Shown here piece after piece: positions 39,706 to 48,498 of a stretch of DNA of 49,782 nt (position 1 is its first letter; each line of letters begins with the position of its first letter). This DNA is from Phycisphaerales bacterium (GTDB lineage: Bacteria; Planctomycetota; Phycisphaerae; Phycisphaerales; UBA1924), in assembly GCA_019750095.1 (NCBI GenBank), contig JAIEOW010000087.1, forward strand, positions 1 to 49,782, read 5' to 3'. The notes under the pieces were generated by a model that saw nothing but the letters and a program-made list of their open reading frames with translations, did not search any database and had not been told where the DNA came from. The position numbers were made by a program, and so were the translations under genes.

Positions 39706-41916
39706 TCACTCCGCGCTGAGCGTCTGCATGAAGGTCTGGAGTTCACTCGTGAGCGAGCGTGCCTTGGCCACGGCTTTCTCGCGCTTGTCGCGGAGCTCTT
39801 CGAACTGCGATTCCTGGTCGCTCAGCTTCTTCACATAGCGGGCGTAGAGCGGGTCGGTGCGCTCCAGTCGCGACATGTTGTCGCGGAGGCGGGCCTGCTC
39901 TTTGGTGATCTCGTCGATCTGGCGGCCAAAGTCGGCGGCTTCGTTGTTCGCGGCGTTGATCTCGCCCTGACGACGGCCGAGGTCGCGGATGGCCTGGATC
40001 ACGGCGTCGGAGACTTTGCCTTGCTTCTGATAGGCGAGAAGCGTGGGGAGCTCGATCGATGTCAGGCCGACGGTGCCTGATTCCGTCCGCTCGTGGGCGA
40101 TCACGAGCTCGGCTTTCTTGGCCGCGGCGATCTCGGTCTCGAATCGCAGGGCTGACTGGGTTTCTTCGACGGGCTTGGTCTTGCTGACGAGTTCCCAGCC
40201 GATGAGCTTGGGTTGTTCGATGACGATCGTGCGGGCACGCTTGGCGTCTTTGTTGTCGAAGGTGTAGGTGGTCTTGGTCGCGCTCTTGATGGTCTGTTCA
40301 AACGCACCGTTGATGATGCGGATCTTGATGGTGTTGTTCTCTTCTTCGTTCTTGGTCAGCACGTTGACATCGAGATCGAGCGCATAGGCGAGCAGTCGCT
40401 TGTCGCCCTTGGCAACCTGGCCGATCTGGGCATCGCCGGCGTAGGTCGCCGAGTCGAAGACGCTGATGGGGCCGGGGAGGAGCTGCAGGCCAGAGTCATT
40501 GACGATCTCGACGCCGCGCATCGGGTGCTCGCGCCCGTCGGTCGGGGAATAGATGCTCACGCGGCGGCCCTTGACGGTGCCGGTGAGGATCGGGAGCATC
40601 GCGGAACGTTGACGCTCGATGGTGACGGGGGCGTCGAGTTGATACTGGAAGACTTCGCCGACGTCGACGCCGGTGGCCTGAGACTGCGCGGCGTAGTTGG
40701 CGAGATCGTCGGCGGAGATTGCGGCCTGCATGGACCCCGCCGCGACATCGTCAACAAAGCCGCCCGCGCCTGCTCTTGGCTTGGCCGATGGCGCGGGGGA
40801 TCCTGGCGCCATCGACTCCATGGCCGCTCGACCCATCATGAGCTTGGCTTTGCGTTCCAGTGCTCCGGCGGGCTCTCCGTACTCTGTTCCGCCTGCATAC
40901 GCCCGCGGCAGCACACCCGGAATCGTCGGCACCGGCAACGTCGGGCGGAACGTGAACAGCGGTTCGTAGAGGTCCATCTGAAAGCTGACGGGCCTGCCGC
41001 TGACGAGGGCGAGTTTGACGCCGTTCCAGTCCTGATCGGTCGTGTTTTCAACGATCGCCCAGCCCTGCAGCGTCATGAGTCCGGCCTTGTCGGGTTTGGC
41101 CTGGGCGTCGCCTGCGGGATCGGGCAGGATCAGTCGATAGGACGTCTTCCACACCGGCATCTCGTGGACATATCCAACCACCACGCGCCGGGCCCCCGCG
41201 CCGTTGAAACGGATGTCGACGGTCTTGCTGCGATCGGCCCGATGCTCGGCGAGCGCGGCGAGGGCCTTGTTCAGTTCGTCGGCCAGCGATGGATCGAGAA
41301 TCTCAAAGCCGGTCGACTCGGCGAGGTTGATCGACCGCACGCCGCTCTTGGTGACCAGATTGATCCACGGCAGATTGTGCACACTGGTGGGCTTGTCGGC
41401 GCTGCCTTGATAGACCGTGGGTTTGGTCTCGACGTTCAGAATCGTGCCGGAGACTTCGCCGCCGATCGTCGAGATTTTGACGGGCGTGCCGCGGAGTCGC
41501 TGGAGGATCTCGCCCGCACTGGGGCTGTCGGCAATGTCGATGCCAAAGCTCGCGAGGCGTTTAGAAAGTGGTTCCTTTGAGCCGTAGGAGACGCTCTCGA
41601 TCTTGCCGCCATCAAGATCGAGGAGCACGAGCGACTTGAGGATGTCGTTGATCTGGTCGGTCTTGAAGCGGAGTTGGAGCTTGGCGACGTCTTCGACACG
41701 TCCCTGACGCTCAAAGTAGCCGACCCCGGAGCGATACAGCGTGATGGTGCGGATCGGCACGCGCTGGGCCAGATCGTCGGCGTCTCGGGGCGTTGCAGCG
41801 ACCGGCGGCTTATCGGTCTGGCCCAGGGCGATCGTGGATGAAAGTGCTCCGATCGAGATGGCCGAACCAGCGAGCAGAACACGCGAGAACACGGCGAGCG
41901 GAGCAGAGTGCGTCAT
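39706..41916 (-). CDS. Exported DUF4139 protein
   Basis: This 736-residue protein has a signal peptide and a DUF4139-type body. Near the N-terminus it has TLYRSGVGYFERQGRVEDVAKLQLRF, where the family has an alternating beta pattern; the central region has EMPVWKTSYRLIL and LQGWAIVENTTDQDWNGVKLALVSGRPVSF, the family signature. The last 100 residues form a coiled coil (INAANNEAADFGRQIDEITKEQARL...). DUF4139 proteins are exported and of unknown function. The ATG at 41916 has AAGGGA upstream and begins the signal peptide; upstream codons are not needed. It is divergent from the FAD/Fe-S dehydrogenase gene. Confidence 0.85.
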   Translation of the reverse strand: MTHSAPLAVFSRVLLAGSAISIGALSSTIALGQTDKPPVAATPRDADDLAQRVPIRTITLYRSGVGYFERQGRVEDVAKLQLRFKTDQINDILKSLVLLDLDGGKIESVSYGSKEPLSKRLASFGIDIADSPSAGEILQRLRGTPVKISTIGGEVSGTILNVETKPTVYQGSADKPTSVHNLPWINLVTKSGVRSINLAESTGFEILDPSLADELNKALAALAEHRADRSKTVDIRFNGAGARRVVVGYVHEMPVWKTSYRLILPDPAGDAQAKPDKAGLMTLQGWAIVENTTDQDWNGVKLALVSGRPVSFQMDLYEPLFTFRPTLPVPTIPGVLPRAYAGGTEYGEPAGALERKAKLMMGRAAMESMAPGSPAPSAKPRAGAGGFVDDVAAGSMQAAISADDLANYAAQSQATGVDVGEVFQYQLDAPVTIERQRSAMLPILTGTVKGRRVSIYSPTDGREHPMRGVEIVNDSGLQLLPGPISVFDSATYAGDAQIGQVAKGDKRLLAYALDLDVNVLTKNEEENNTIKIRIINGAFEQTIKSATKTTYTFDNKDAKRARTIVIEQPKLIGWELVSKTKPVEETQSALRFETEIAAAKKAELVIAHERTESGTVGLTSIELPTLLAYQKQGKVSDAVIQAIRDLGRRQGEINAANNEAADFGRQIDEITKEQARLRDNMSRLERTDPLYARYVKKLSDQESQFEELRDKREKAVAKARSLTSELQTFMQTLSAE

Positions 41917-42036
41917 GGAGAGTCCCTTCAAGAGTTCCCAAGCAGGCCGCGGGAACGTACTGCGAGCATACCAAAACCGCCTGATGGCCCGATTCGGAGA
42001 CATGATGCTCATGGCCGGCGTGAAGTGGCTGTCTCC

Positions 42037-42055
42037 GCGATTGATTCAGAATCGC
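42037..42055. promoter_or_regulatory. 6-bp inverted repeat upstream of the FAD/Fe-S gene
   Basis: GCGATT (42037-42042) and AATCGC (42050-42055) flank a 7-base spacer. It is in the divergent gap between the DUF4139 and dehydrogenase genes, 80 bases before the latter. It may be an operator. Confidence 0.25.
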
Positions 42056-42134
42056 TGCACCTCTGGCCCGAGAACACCCGAATGTGGGAGTGAGAATCCC
42101 TACACTGGGCAAGCACCCGGAAACTGATCGAACC

Positions 42135-45100
42135 ATGGCGCAGCTCCCCGTCCTGAACAACGTACGTACCGCTCGCCCACCATCGCTGGCGGCAATCGGT
42201 GATGCTCGCCGAAAGGAGATCGAGCAAGGACTGCGCGCCCTGCTTGGTGCGGGAGATGGCTTAAACGGCCTGGGTGGAGAGGTGCGATTCTCAACGCACG
42301 ATCGCCTGCTGTACTCGACCGACGCCTCGCTGTATCAGGTGGAGCCGATCGGTGTGGTGGTGCCGCGTTCGATCAACGAGGCCGAGCGGGTTGTGCGTTG
42401 GTGCGGTGAGCATGGCGTGGCGATGCTTCCCCGCGGCGGTGGAACTTCGCTCGCGGGGCAATGCACGAGCCATGCGGTGGTCATCGATCTGACGCCAAGT
42501 TGCCGAGCGGTGAGGCGTGTGGATGTGGCTGGCCGCACGTGCGAGGTGGAACCGGGGATCGGGATCGATGAACTGAACGATGCTCTGGCGAAGCAGAAGA
42601 CCGGACTGTTCTTTGCACCCGATCCCGCGACGACTCGGCAGTGTGCGATTGGCGGTGCGATCGGAAACAACGCCGCGGGGGCGCGATCGGTCCTGTATGG
42701 CCGCACGAGCGAGAACGTGCGACGGATCGAGGTCGTGCTGGCGACCGGCGAGCGACTTTGGCTCGGTCCGAATGCGGGAGCGACCAACGCGACGGCACGG
42801 CGACTGGCCCAGGGTGTGATGGAGATCACACGCACGCATGCGCAACTGATTCGAGATCGCTTTCCCAAGACCATCCGGCGCAATGCGGGGTATGGGCTGG
42901 ACATGATGCTCGATCAGATCGAGCGCGGCGCAACACCCGAGACGCTCGATCTGGCAAAGTTGCTCTGTGGGAGTGAGGGCACGCTCGCGGTCACGCTGGG
43001 GGCCGAGCTGATTCTGCATCCGACGCCCAAGGCCAAGGGGCTTGCGCTTATCGCGTTTGAAAGTGTTGACGCGGCGATCGAGGCGACACTGGAGATCCTC
43101 AAGACCGGCCCGAGCGCGGTGGAACTACTGGACGACGTCGTGATCGAGGCGGCACGCGGAAACGAGCAGTGTCGGCGGTATCTTCAGATCATGCCGCGGC
43201 CGGGCGGGAAAGACGCGAACGCCGTTTTGTATGTTGAATACTTTGGATTTGATGGCGGCGCTCAGGACATCAAGGGGAAGTTTGCCGCGCTCAGAGCCGT
43301 GCTGCCGGAGCTTGCTCGAAGCGGCGCGATCGTTGAGGCGACCGACGCCGCGACGATGAACACGGCGTGGCTCTTGCGTAAGGCGGGTGAGCCGCTGCTG
43401 CACGGGCTGCCCGGCAATCGCAAGCCGATCACGTTTGTCGAGGACAACGCCGTGCCGGTGGAACGGCTGGGCGAGTTTGTGCGCGAGTTCCGCAAGATCG
43501 TGACCAGGCATGGCACCAAGGCCGCGTATTGGGCCCACGCTTCGGTCGGTGTTCTCCATGTGCGCCCGATGATCGACATTCACGATCCGGCGGATCGCGA
43601 GCGGCTGCGTGCGATCGCTGTTGAAGTTGCCGATCTGGCGCGGGCCTGTGGCGGAATCATGTCGGGCGAACACGGCGACGGACGCGTGCGCGGGCCGCTG
43701 CTGGAACGCTTCTTCGGTTCTGAGTTGATGGGCGCATTTCGGCAGGTCAAGGCCATCTTTGATCCCAAGGGCCTGCTCAATCCGGGCAACATCGTTACAC
43801 CTGGACCCATCGAGAGCATCACAGAAAAGCTGCGTGTGGACGCAGGTCACGCTCTCGACGCACGCGGCGAGTCGGCTCACGCCGGGGCCGATGCACCACA
43901 GTCGATCGAGACTTTCTACGACTACTCCGCCGAGGGCGGGTTTGCTCATGCGGTAGAGCAGTGCAATGGCGCGGGGGTCTGCCGCAAGCGTGGCGGGGTG
44001 ATGTGCCCGAGCTATCAGGGCTCCTTGGATGAACGTCACTCCACACGCGGACGCGGCAACGCGCTGCGGCTGGCCATCACCGGACAGTTCCCGTGGAACA
44101 ACTCATCCGGCGCTCCGAACTGGAACGATCCGGAGACGATCAAGACGCTTGATCTCTGTCTGTCGTGCAAGGCGTGCAAGAGCGAGTGTCCGAGCAATGT
44201 CGATATCGCCAAGCTGAAGGCCGAGTACACAGCACAGCGTTTTCGGCAACTGGGATCGATCCCGCTCGCCGCTCGGCTGACGGGGCGTGTGCGATGGTTG
44301 AACCAACTTGGATCGCTGACGCCCGGCGTGGCCAACTGGGTGAACGGCACGGGTCCGGCGCGCGCGATGATCAACCAGATGATGGGGATGCATCCCGATC
44401 GCACCCTGCCAAAGTTCTCGCGTTCTTTGTACGCCATGCATCGGTCAACGCCGGCCCGTCCGGATCAGCCGCGGGTCATGGTGTATACCGATTGCTTCAC
44501 GACGTACAACGAATCGCACATTGGCATGGCGACGATTCGGGCGCTCGAGCGATTCGGATATGCGGTCGAACTCTCACCCTCGTCCTGCTGCGGCCGATCG
44601 ATGATCTCGGTGGGCATGCTCGCCGAGGCCATCGAATCGATCGATGATGCGCTCGAGCGGTTGTCGCCAGCGATTGCCGATCCATCGGTGCGAGCGATCG
44701 TGGTGTGCGAGCCGTCGTGCCTGAGTGCGATCAAGGACGACTGGTTGGCACTCAAGTGCCGAACTCCGATCGAGGTTCGCAAGGCGCTCGCGGCGAAGGC
44801 GATGCTGCCCGAAGAGTTTCTTGAGCGATTCTGGAACGAGCACCCTTCTCGCCCCGAGCACCCGCTGCCGGCAGAAGGCCCGCCCGTGCTGCTCCACGCG
44901 CATTGCCATCAGAAGGCCCTCTGGGGAGCCGAGAGCTCGGCGAAGCTGCTCCGCAGATTGCTCGGCGACCGACTGAAAGTGCTGGACACCGGATGCTGCG
45001 GCATGGCCGGGTCGTTCGGATTCGGCAAGGAGAAGTACGAGCTGTCGATAGCGATCGGCGAGCTCTCGCTTTTGCCGATTGTCCGTACCGCACAGGTGAA

Positions 45101-45209
45101 TGCGATCATCGTCGCACCCGGGACATCCTGCCGACACCAGGTGCACGATGGCGCGGCACGATCGGCCTTGCACCCAATGGAGCTGGTTGCGGCGCTCCTG
45201 GAAGTCTGA
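42135..45209 (+). CDS. FAD-linked oxidase/Fe-S fusion dehydrogenase (YdiJ-like)
   Basis: This 1024-residue enzyme fuses a PCMH-type FAD domain to Fe-S and CCG domains. The FAD part has PRGGGTSLAGQ, DPATTRQCAIGGAIGNNAAG and KLLCGSEGTLAVTLGAELIL. Two [4Fe-4S] ferredoxin-like motifs follow, the first CNGAGVCRKRGGVMCPSYQG and the second CLSCKACKSECPSNVD. Two CCG domains finish it (SPSSCCGRSMISVGML, and CHQKALW with DTGCCGMAGSFGFGK). This layout is that of YdiJ, which oxidises D-2-hydroxyglutarate, and of some D-lactate dehydrogenases; I favour the former because HglS is in the same window. Electrons would pass to a quinone or ETF. The ATG at 42135 is preceded by no Shine-Dalgarno. Confidence 0.9.
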   Translation: MAQLPVLNNVRTARPPSLAAIGDARRKEIEQGLRALLGAGDGLNGLGGEVRFSTHDRLLYSTDASLYQVEPIGVVVPRSINEAERVVRWCGEHGVAMLPRGGGTSLAGQCTSHAVVIDLTPSCRAVRRVDVAGRTCEVEPGIGIDELNDALAKQKTGLFFAPDPATTRQCAIGGAIGNNAAGARSVLYGRTSENVRRIEVVLATGERLWLGPNAGATNATARRLAQGVMEITRTHAQLIRDRFPKTIRRNAGYGLDMMLDQIERGATPETLDLAKLLCGSEGTLAVTLGAELILHPTPKAKGLALIAFESVDAAIEATLEILKTGPSAVELLDDVVIEAARGNEQCRRYLQIMPRPGGKDANAVLYVEYFGFDGGAQDIKGKFAALRAVLPELARSGAIVEATDAATMNTAWLLRKAGEPLLHGLPGNRKPITFVEDNAVPVERLGEFVREFRKIVTRHGTKAAYWAHASVGVLHVRPMIDIHDPADRERLRAIAVEVADLARACGGIMSGEHGDGRVRGPLLERFFGSELMGAFRQVKAIFDPKGLLNPGNIVTPGPIESITEKLRVDAGHALDARGESAHAGADAPQSIETFYDYSAEGGFAHAVEQCNGAGVCRKRGGVMCPSYQGSLDERHSTRGRGNALRLAITGQFPWNNSSGAPNWNDPETIKTLDLCLSCKACKSECPSNVDIAKLKAEYTAQRFRQLGSIPLAARLTGRVRWLNQLGSLTPGVANWVNGTGPARAMINQMMGMHPDRTLPKFSRSLYAMHRSTPARPDQPRVMVYTDCFTTYNESHIGMATIRALERFGYAVELSPSSCCGRSMISVGMLAEAIESIDDALERLSPAIADPSVRAIVVCEPSCLSAIKDDWLALKCRTPIEVRKALAAKAMLPEEFLERFWNEHPSRPEHPLPAEGPPVLLHAHCHQKALWGAESSAKLLRRLLGDRLKVLDTGCCGMAGSFGFGKEKYELSIAIGELSLLPIVRTAQVNAIIVAPGTSCRHQVHDGAARSALHPMELVAALLEV

Positions 45210-45213
45210 TTGC

Positions 45214-45459
45214 CTATTCCAGCGTGCTCGGCTTGTGGTGATCCGCCAGCGCATCGAGCCGCGTATCCACCACCTGCTGCCTCGCATCGTCGTACACGTA
45301 GACCGCGGCGGGATTCGGCTCGTTGTGGGGGCACTTCTTGTGAGAGCCGTCGCAGATCGGAAAACGCTGGCTCAGCCCACACGCGCACACCCAGATGGGC
45401 TTGTCGCTGGGCTCGATCTTCATCGGTCCGGTCGATGACAGTTTCACGATTCTCGGCAT
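45214..45459 (-). CDS. CDGSH iron-sulfur domain protein
   Basis: This 81-residue protein carries a CDGSH [2Fe-2S] motif with three Cys and one His ligand: Cys25, Cys27, Cys36 and His40 (CACGLSQRFPICDGSH). The sequence is complete for a single CDGSH domain; no membrane segment is present, unlike mitoNEET. Such clusters serve electron or Fe-S transfer or redox sensing. It ends four bases from the dehydrogenase gene on the opposite strand, and 30 bases upstream lies the MoxR gene end on the same strand. Confidence 0.92.
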   Translation of the reverse strand: MPRIVKLSSTGPMKIEPSDKPIWVCACGLSQRFPICDGSHKKCPHNEPNPAAVYVYDDARQQVVDTRLDALADHHKPSTLE

Positions 45460-45489
45460 GCTCTTCTCCTCTAAGCAGACGACGGCAAC

Positions 45490-46554
45490 TCATCCGGGCA
45501 CGGCCAGACCTTCGAGAATCGAGAGCAAAATGCCCTGGGTTGATTCGGGCGGGTACACAACCGGGGTGGAGCCTTGACCTCCACCGCCAGAACCGCTGCG
45601 CATGCTGAACCGGGACGACGACATCACGCTCCGCCCGATGATGCGATGCGCACACACCGGCAGCACGTTGTTCACGACGTCATCCGGAATCACATAGTCC
45701 CGGGCAGCGAGCGCCGCCGTAGCGCGAGCAGCCTGTGCCAGCGCAAGCGCACCGCGCGGCGACAAGCCAACCTGCAGATCATCGCGATGACGGGTAGCGT
45801 TGGCGAGTTCGATGATGTAGCGGATGAGTGCCTCATCCAGCTTCACACGTTCGACCTGCTGCTGAAGGTTCAGCACATCCGAAGCATGCAGCACGGGAGA
45901 GAGCGTGTGCAAAGCGTGATCGCCCGGACGCTGGGAGAGCACGCGTGCCTCAACCGCCGGATCCGGATAGCCCAGGCTGATCCGCATGAAAAAGCGGTCG
46001 AGCTGATTCTCCGGCAGCGGATACGTGCCCTCAAAGTCGAAGGGATTCTGCGTCGCGATGATCATGAACGGCTGGTCGAGCACGTGCGTCTTGCCGTCGA
46101 CCGTGACCGTCGCCTCGCTCATCGCCTCCAGCAGTGCAGTCTGCGTCCGCGGCGGCGTGCGGTTGATCTCATCCGCAAGCACGATGTTGGCAAAGATCGG
46201 CCCGCGCTTGAACTCAAACGCACCCTTGAGCCCCCCGCCGCCCCCCGCACCGTTGGCACTTCCCGCCGAGCTTCCGCCCGAGCCGTGCCCATTGAGCCCG
46301 GTGTCCGTCCGGAAAATGCTCACGCCAATGATGTCCGATGGCAGCAGGTCCGGCGTAAGCTGAATTCGGCTGAACGAGCAATCCACCGAGCGTGCAAGCG
46401 CTGTAGCCAGCACGGTCTTGCCCACTCCGGGCACGTCTTCAATCAGCACGTGTCCGCGGGCAAGCAGGCAGCACAGGAGCTGGTCGATCGCTCCGGGGTT
46501 GCCCAAATAGACGCTCGAAATACTGTCTCGAAGTCGTTGGATGGGCGTGGTCAT
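45490..46554 (-). CDS. MoxR family AAA+ ATPase
   Basis: This 354-residue MoxR-type ATPase has Walker A GVGKT (43-47), ILLADEINRTPP-type Walker B (IVLADEINRTPPRTQTALLEAM), sensor 1 ATQNPFDFEGTYPLPE and arginine finger region LDRFFMRI. It has a Gly/Ser/Ala insertion of about 24 residues in the first half (GHGSGGSSAGSANGAGGGGG) and a Gly/Ser-rich extension near the C-terminus. MoxR proteins act as chaperones for DUF58/VWA partners. No such partner is next to this copy. The ATG at 46554 has no strong Shine-Dalgarno. Confidence 0.9.
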   Translation of the reverse strand: MTTPIQRLRDSISSVYLGNPGAIDQLLCCLLARGHVLIEDVPGVGKTVLATALARSVDCSFSRIQLTPDLLPSDIIGVSIFRTDTGLNGHGSGGSSAGSANGAGGGGGLKGAFEFKRGPIFANIVLADEINRTPPRTQTALLEAMSEATVTVDGKTHVLDQPFMIIATQNPFDFEGTYPLPENQLDRFFMRISLGYPDPAVEARVLSQRPGDHALHTLSPVLHASDVLNLQQQVERVKLDEALIRYIIELANATRHRDDLQVGLSPRGALALAQAARATAALAARDYVIPDDVVNNVLPVCAHRIIGRSVMSSSRFSMRSGSGGGGQGSTPVVYPPESTQGILLSILEGLAVPG

Positions 46555-46633
46555 TGGAGGGTGGTGAAGACCGAGCTGAGCACGGATCGCGGGCCGCAGG
46601 GTCGCCTCGACCGGAACATCCGGCAGACTGCGT

Positions 46634-46669
46634 GTGCGATTATCCGGGCCAAGAGTATACGGATCGCAC
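46634..46669. promoter_or_regulatory. Hairpin in the moxR/zinc-ribbon divergent gap
   Basis: GTGCGA and TCCG (46634-46639, 46643-46646) pair with CGGATCGCAC (46660-46669), leaving a three-base bulge on the left strand and a 13-base loop. It sits between the divergent MoxR and zinc-ribbon genes and may be an operator or leader structure. Confidence 0.3.
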
Positions 46670-46764
46670 GGACCATCGGTTGTGTTCCATCTGGGGGTGT
46701 TCTGACCGATTCGTCCCGAAAGATTCGCCGGGCATGCCGAGCGTCTAATTCAGATATCCTTCTC

Positions 46765-47955
46765 ATGCGCACCATGGAGCACGAGTTCCCTCCAGCATCC
46801 CGCGGTTCTAGCCCACGCGGCCCGCGACCCACGCCCGCAAAGGACCGAGCGCCGCTCGACCCTGGGTTGATGTCTATCGATCAACTTCCCGCAACGCCAA
46901 CCCCATCGCCAACGCCACAAGGGCAGCAACCCGGCCAGCCCGCACTGGGCCGAGAACTCGGTGGCGATCTGCCATGTGTCGTCTGCGGCTACAACCTGCG
47001 GGGTCTCTCGATCCGTTCGATGTGTCCCGAGTGCGGCACCGGCGTCCGGGCCACCATCCTGGCCCTTGTTGATCCGCAGGCGAGCGAGTTGCAGCCGATT
47101 CGCTTTCCGAGGCTCGTGGCCAGTGCCGTGGTGCTCTGGGCGGCGGGCGCCGTGGCGGTGGCGATGATGTGCTGGCTCCCGCACGCCGCCGACGCGCTCC
47201 GCACGCTGGGCGTGAACGTCGAGCGCCCGAGCGCCAAGCTCGGCGTGATGCTCGGGCTGATCACTTCGCTCCTCGGCGCATTCGTGCTCGTGCGGCCGCA
47301 TGCCAAGCTCGGCTTCGCCGTGCCCATGATGACGCTTCTTGGCGCGCTGCTTTATCTCCCGCTCGGGTATGTGATGTGGAAGCACCAAGCCCTCATGGAC
47401 GCGATCGGCGGACCGCGTTATCTGACCGGCTGGGCACCGATGGTCGAAGCCACCACGCTCAACGTCACCGCGTTCGTGCTGATCGCGGCGATCATCATGC
47501 TGCAGCGTCCGATCGCCCGCACGCTCGTGGCCCGCAGCCTGGTCATGCGGACCGGACGCGTCGATCGCCAGACGATGTACGCCATGGCCATCGCCTGCGG
47601 CCTGGCGATCGCTGGCGTGCTGCTCGGCCGCGCCGTGCCCAGCAGCGTCCCTATGTGGGCCGACCTTGCCCGCGTCTCCGGCATCGTCCTGATCGGTTTC
47701 GGCTCAGCGATGCTCAGCATCGGTCTGCTCGGCTCACTTCTGGATTGCGCCCGCATCGCCTCGGCGATCGTCGCGCCCAAGCCCACCCTTCGCAAGGTCA
47801 TCCGCGAGGGTCACGCCCAGCCCAAGACCGCGATCGGCAAACTGATCGACCCGACGCCCACACCCATCCCAACCTCGCCAAGCATGCTCACGCCGATCAA
47901 CCCCTCCACCCCCCCACCGCCTTCGGCTGGCCCATACACGGAACCCAAGCGTTGA
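46765..47955 (+). CDS. Multi-pass membrane protein with N-terminal zinc ribbon
   Basis: This 396-residue protein begins with a Pro/Ser-rich stretch (about 8-66) and a zinc ribbon (Cys71/74/87/90, CVVCGYNLRGLSIRSMCPEC), of the same style as the cluster at 37.5-39.1 kb. Then come about seven hydrophobic segments. The C-terminus is Pro-rich (TPTPIPTSP). The ribbon sits in the cytoplasm if the first membrane helix is oriented in the usual way. Function unknown. ATG at 46774 is an alternative start. The metallopeptidase gene overlaps its stop codon. Confidence 0.75.
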   Translation: MRTMEHEFPPASRGSSPRGPRPTPAKDRAPLDPGLMSIDQLPATPTPSPTPQGQQPGQPALGRELGGDLPCVVCGYNLRGLSIRSMCPECGTGVRATILALVDPQASELQPIRFPRLVASAVVLWAAGAVAVAMMCWLPHAADALRTLGVNVERPSAKLGVMLGLITSLLGAFVLVRPHAKLGFAVPMMTLLGALLYLPLGYVMWKHQALMDAIGGPRYLTGWAPMVEATTLNVTAFVLIAAIIMLQRPIARTLVARSLVMRTGRVDRQTMYAMAIACGLAIAGVLLGRAVPSSVPMWADLARVSGIVLIGFGSAMLSIGLLGSLLDCARIASAIVAPKPTLRKVIREGHAQPKTAIGKLIDPTPTPIPTSPSMLTPINPSTPPPPSAGPYTEPKR

Positions 47956-48395
47956 CCGACTCTGAACGCGAGAGATTCGACGCGCTGCTTGAAGACTGCC
48001 TCGCCGCGCTTCCGCCCAAGATCCGCGAGTTGATCGACGAGGTCCCCATCGTCGTCCTCGATCGGCCTCCCCCGGAGATGATCAAAGAGCTCCAGGCCGA
48101 CGGCACCCTCGAACCCGGCGAAGACCCCGACGAACTCTGCGGCCTGCACTCCGGCGTCGCCATCACCGACCGCTCCATTGAAGACCCCGGCGGCTGGGGC
48201 CTGCTCAACGAGCACGGCGCTGGCCCCGAGCAGATCCACCTTTTCCGCGTCGGAATCATCGATCTCGCCGGCGGCTGGGATGATCCCAACGCCGACGACG
48301 CCGTCTACGAGGAAATCCGCATCACCGTCCTGCACGAGATCGGCCACCACTTCGGGCTCGATGAGGACGACCTCGAACAACTGGGGTACGCCTGA
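47952..48395 (+). CDS. Small zincin-like metallopeptidase (DUF1025/PF06262 type)
   Basis: This 147-residue protein has the minimal zinc motif in EIRITVLHEIGHHFGLDEDDLEQLGY, where HEIGH plus a following His/Asp form the zinc site. The N-terminal part has RFDALLEDCLAALPPKIRELIDEVPIVVLDRPP, as in this family of small cytoplasmic proteases. The start is a TTG overlapping the preceding stop codon (TTGA); no in-frame ATG is available near it. The fused operon position suggests a link with the membrane zinc-ribbon protein, but partner and substrate are unknown. Confidence 0.85.
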   Translation: MTDSERERFDALLEDCLAALPPKIRELIDEVPIVVLDRPPPEMIKELQADGTLEPGEDPDELCGLHSGVAITDRSIEDPGGWGLLNEHGAGPEQIHLFRVGIIDLAGGWDDPNADDAVYEEIRITVLHEIGHHFGLDEDDLEQLGYA

Positions 48396-48460
48396 GCAGC
48401 AAACCGTGGCGGTCCTGTTTACACTTGCCGGTCCCGTTCTCCAAAGTTTGACTCTGGTGA

Positions 48461-48479
48461 CACAGGCGTCCCGCCTGTG
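48461..48479. repeat. Perfect 8-bp hairpin CACAGGCG-TCC-CGCCTGTG
   Basis: The stem 48461-48468 and 48472-48479 has a 3-base loop, with ATTTCTTG after it. It lies between the small metallopeptidase and the thiolase and is of a kind seen as a dispersed intergenic repeat in several planctomycete genomes, from memory. It may terminate transcription before the thiolase. Confidence 0.55.
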
Positions 48480-48498
48480 ATTTCTTGAAGGCCCCCGC

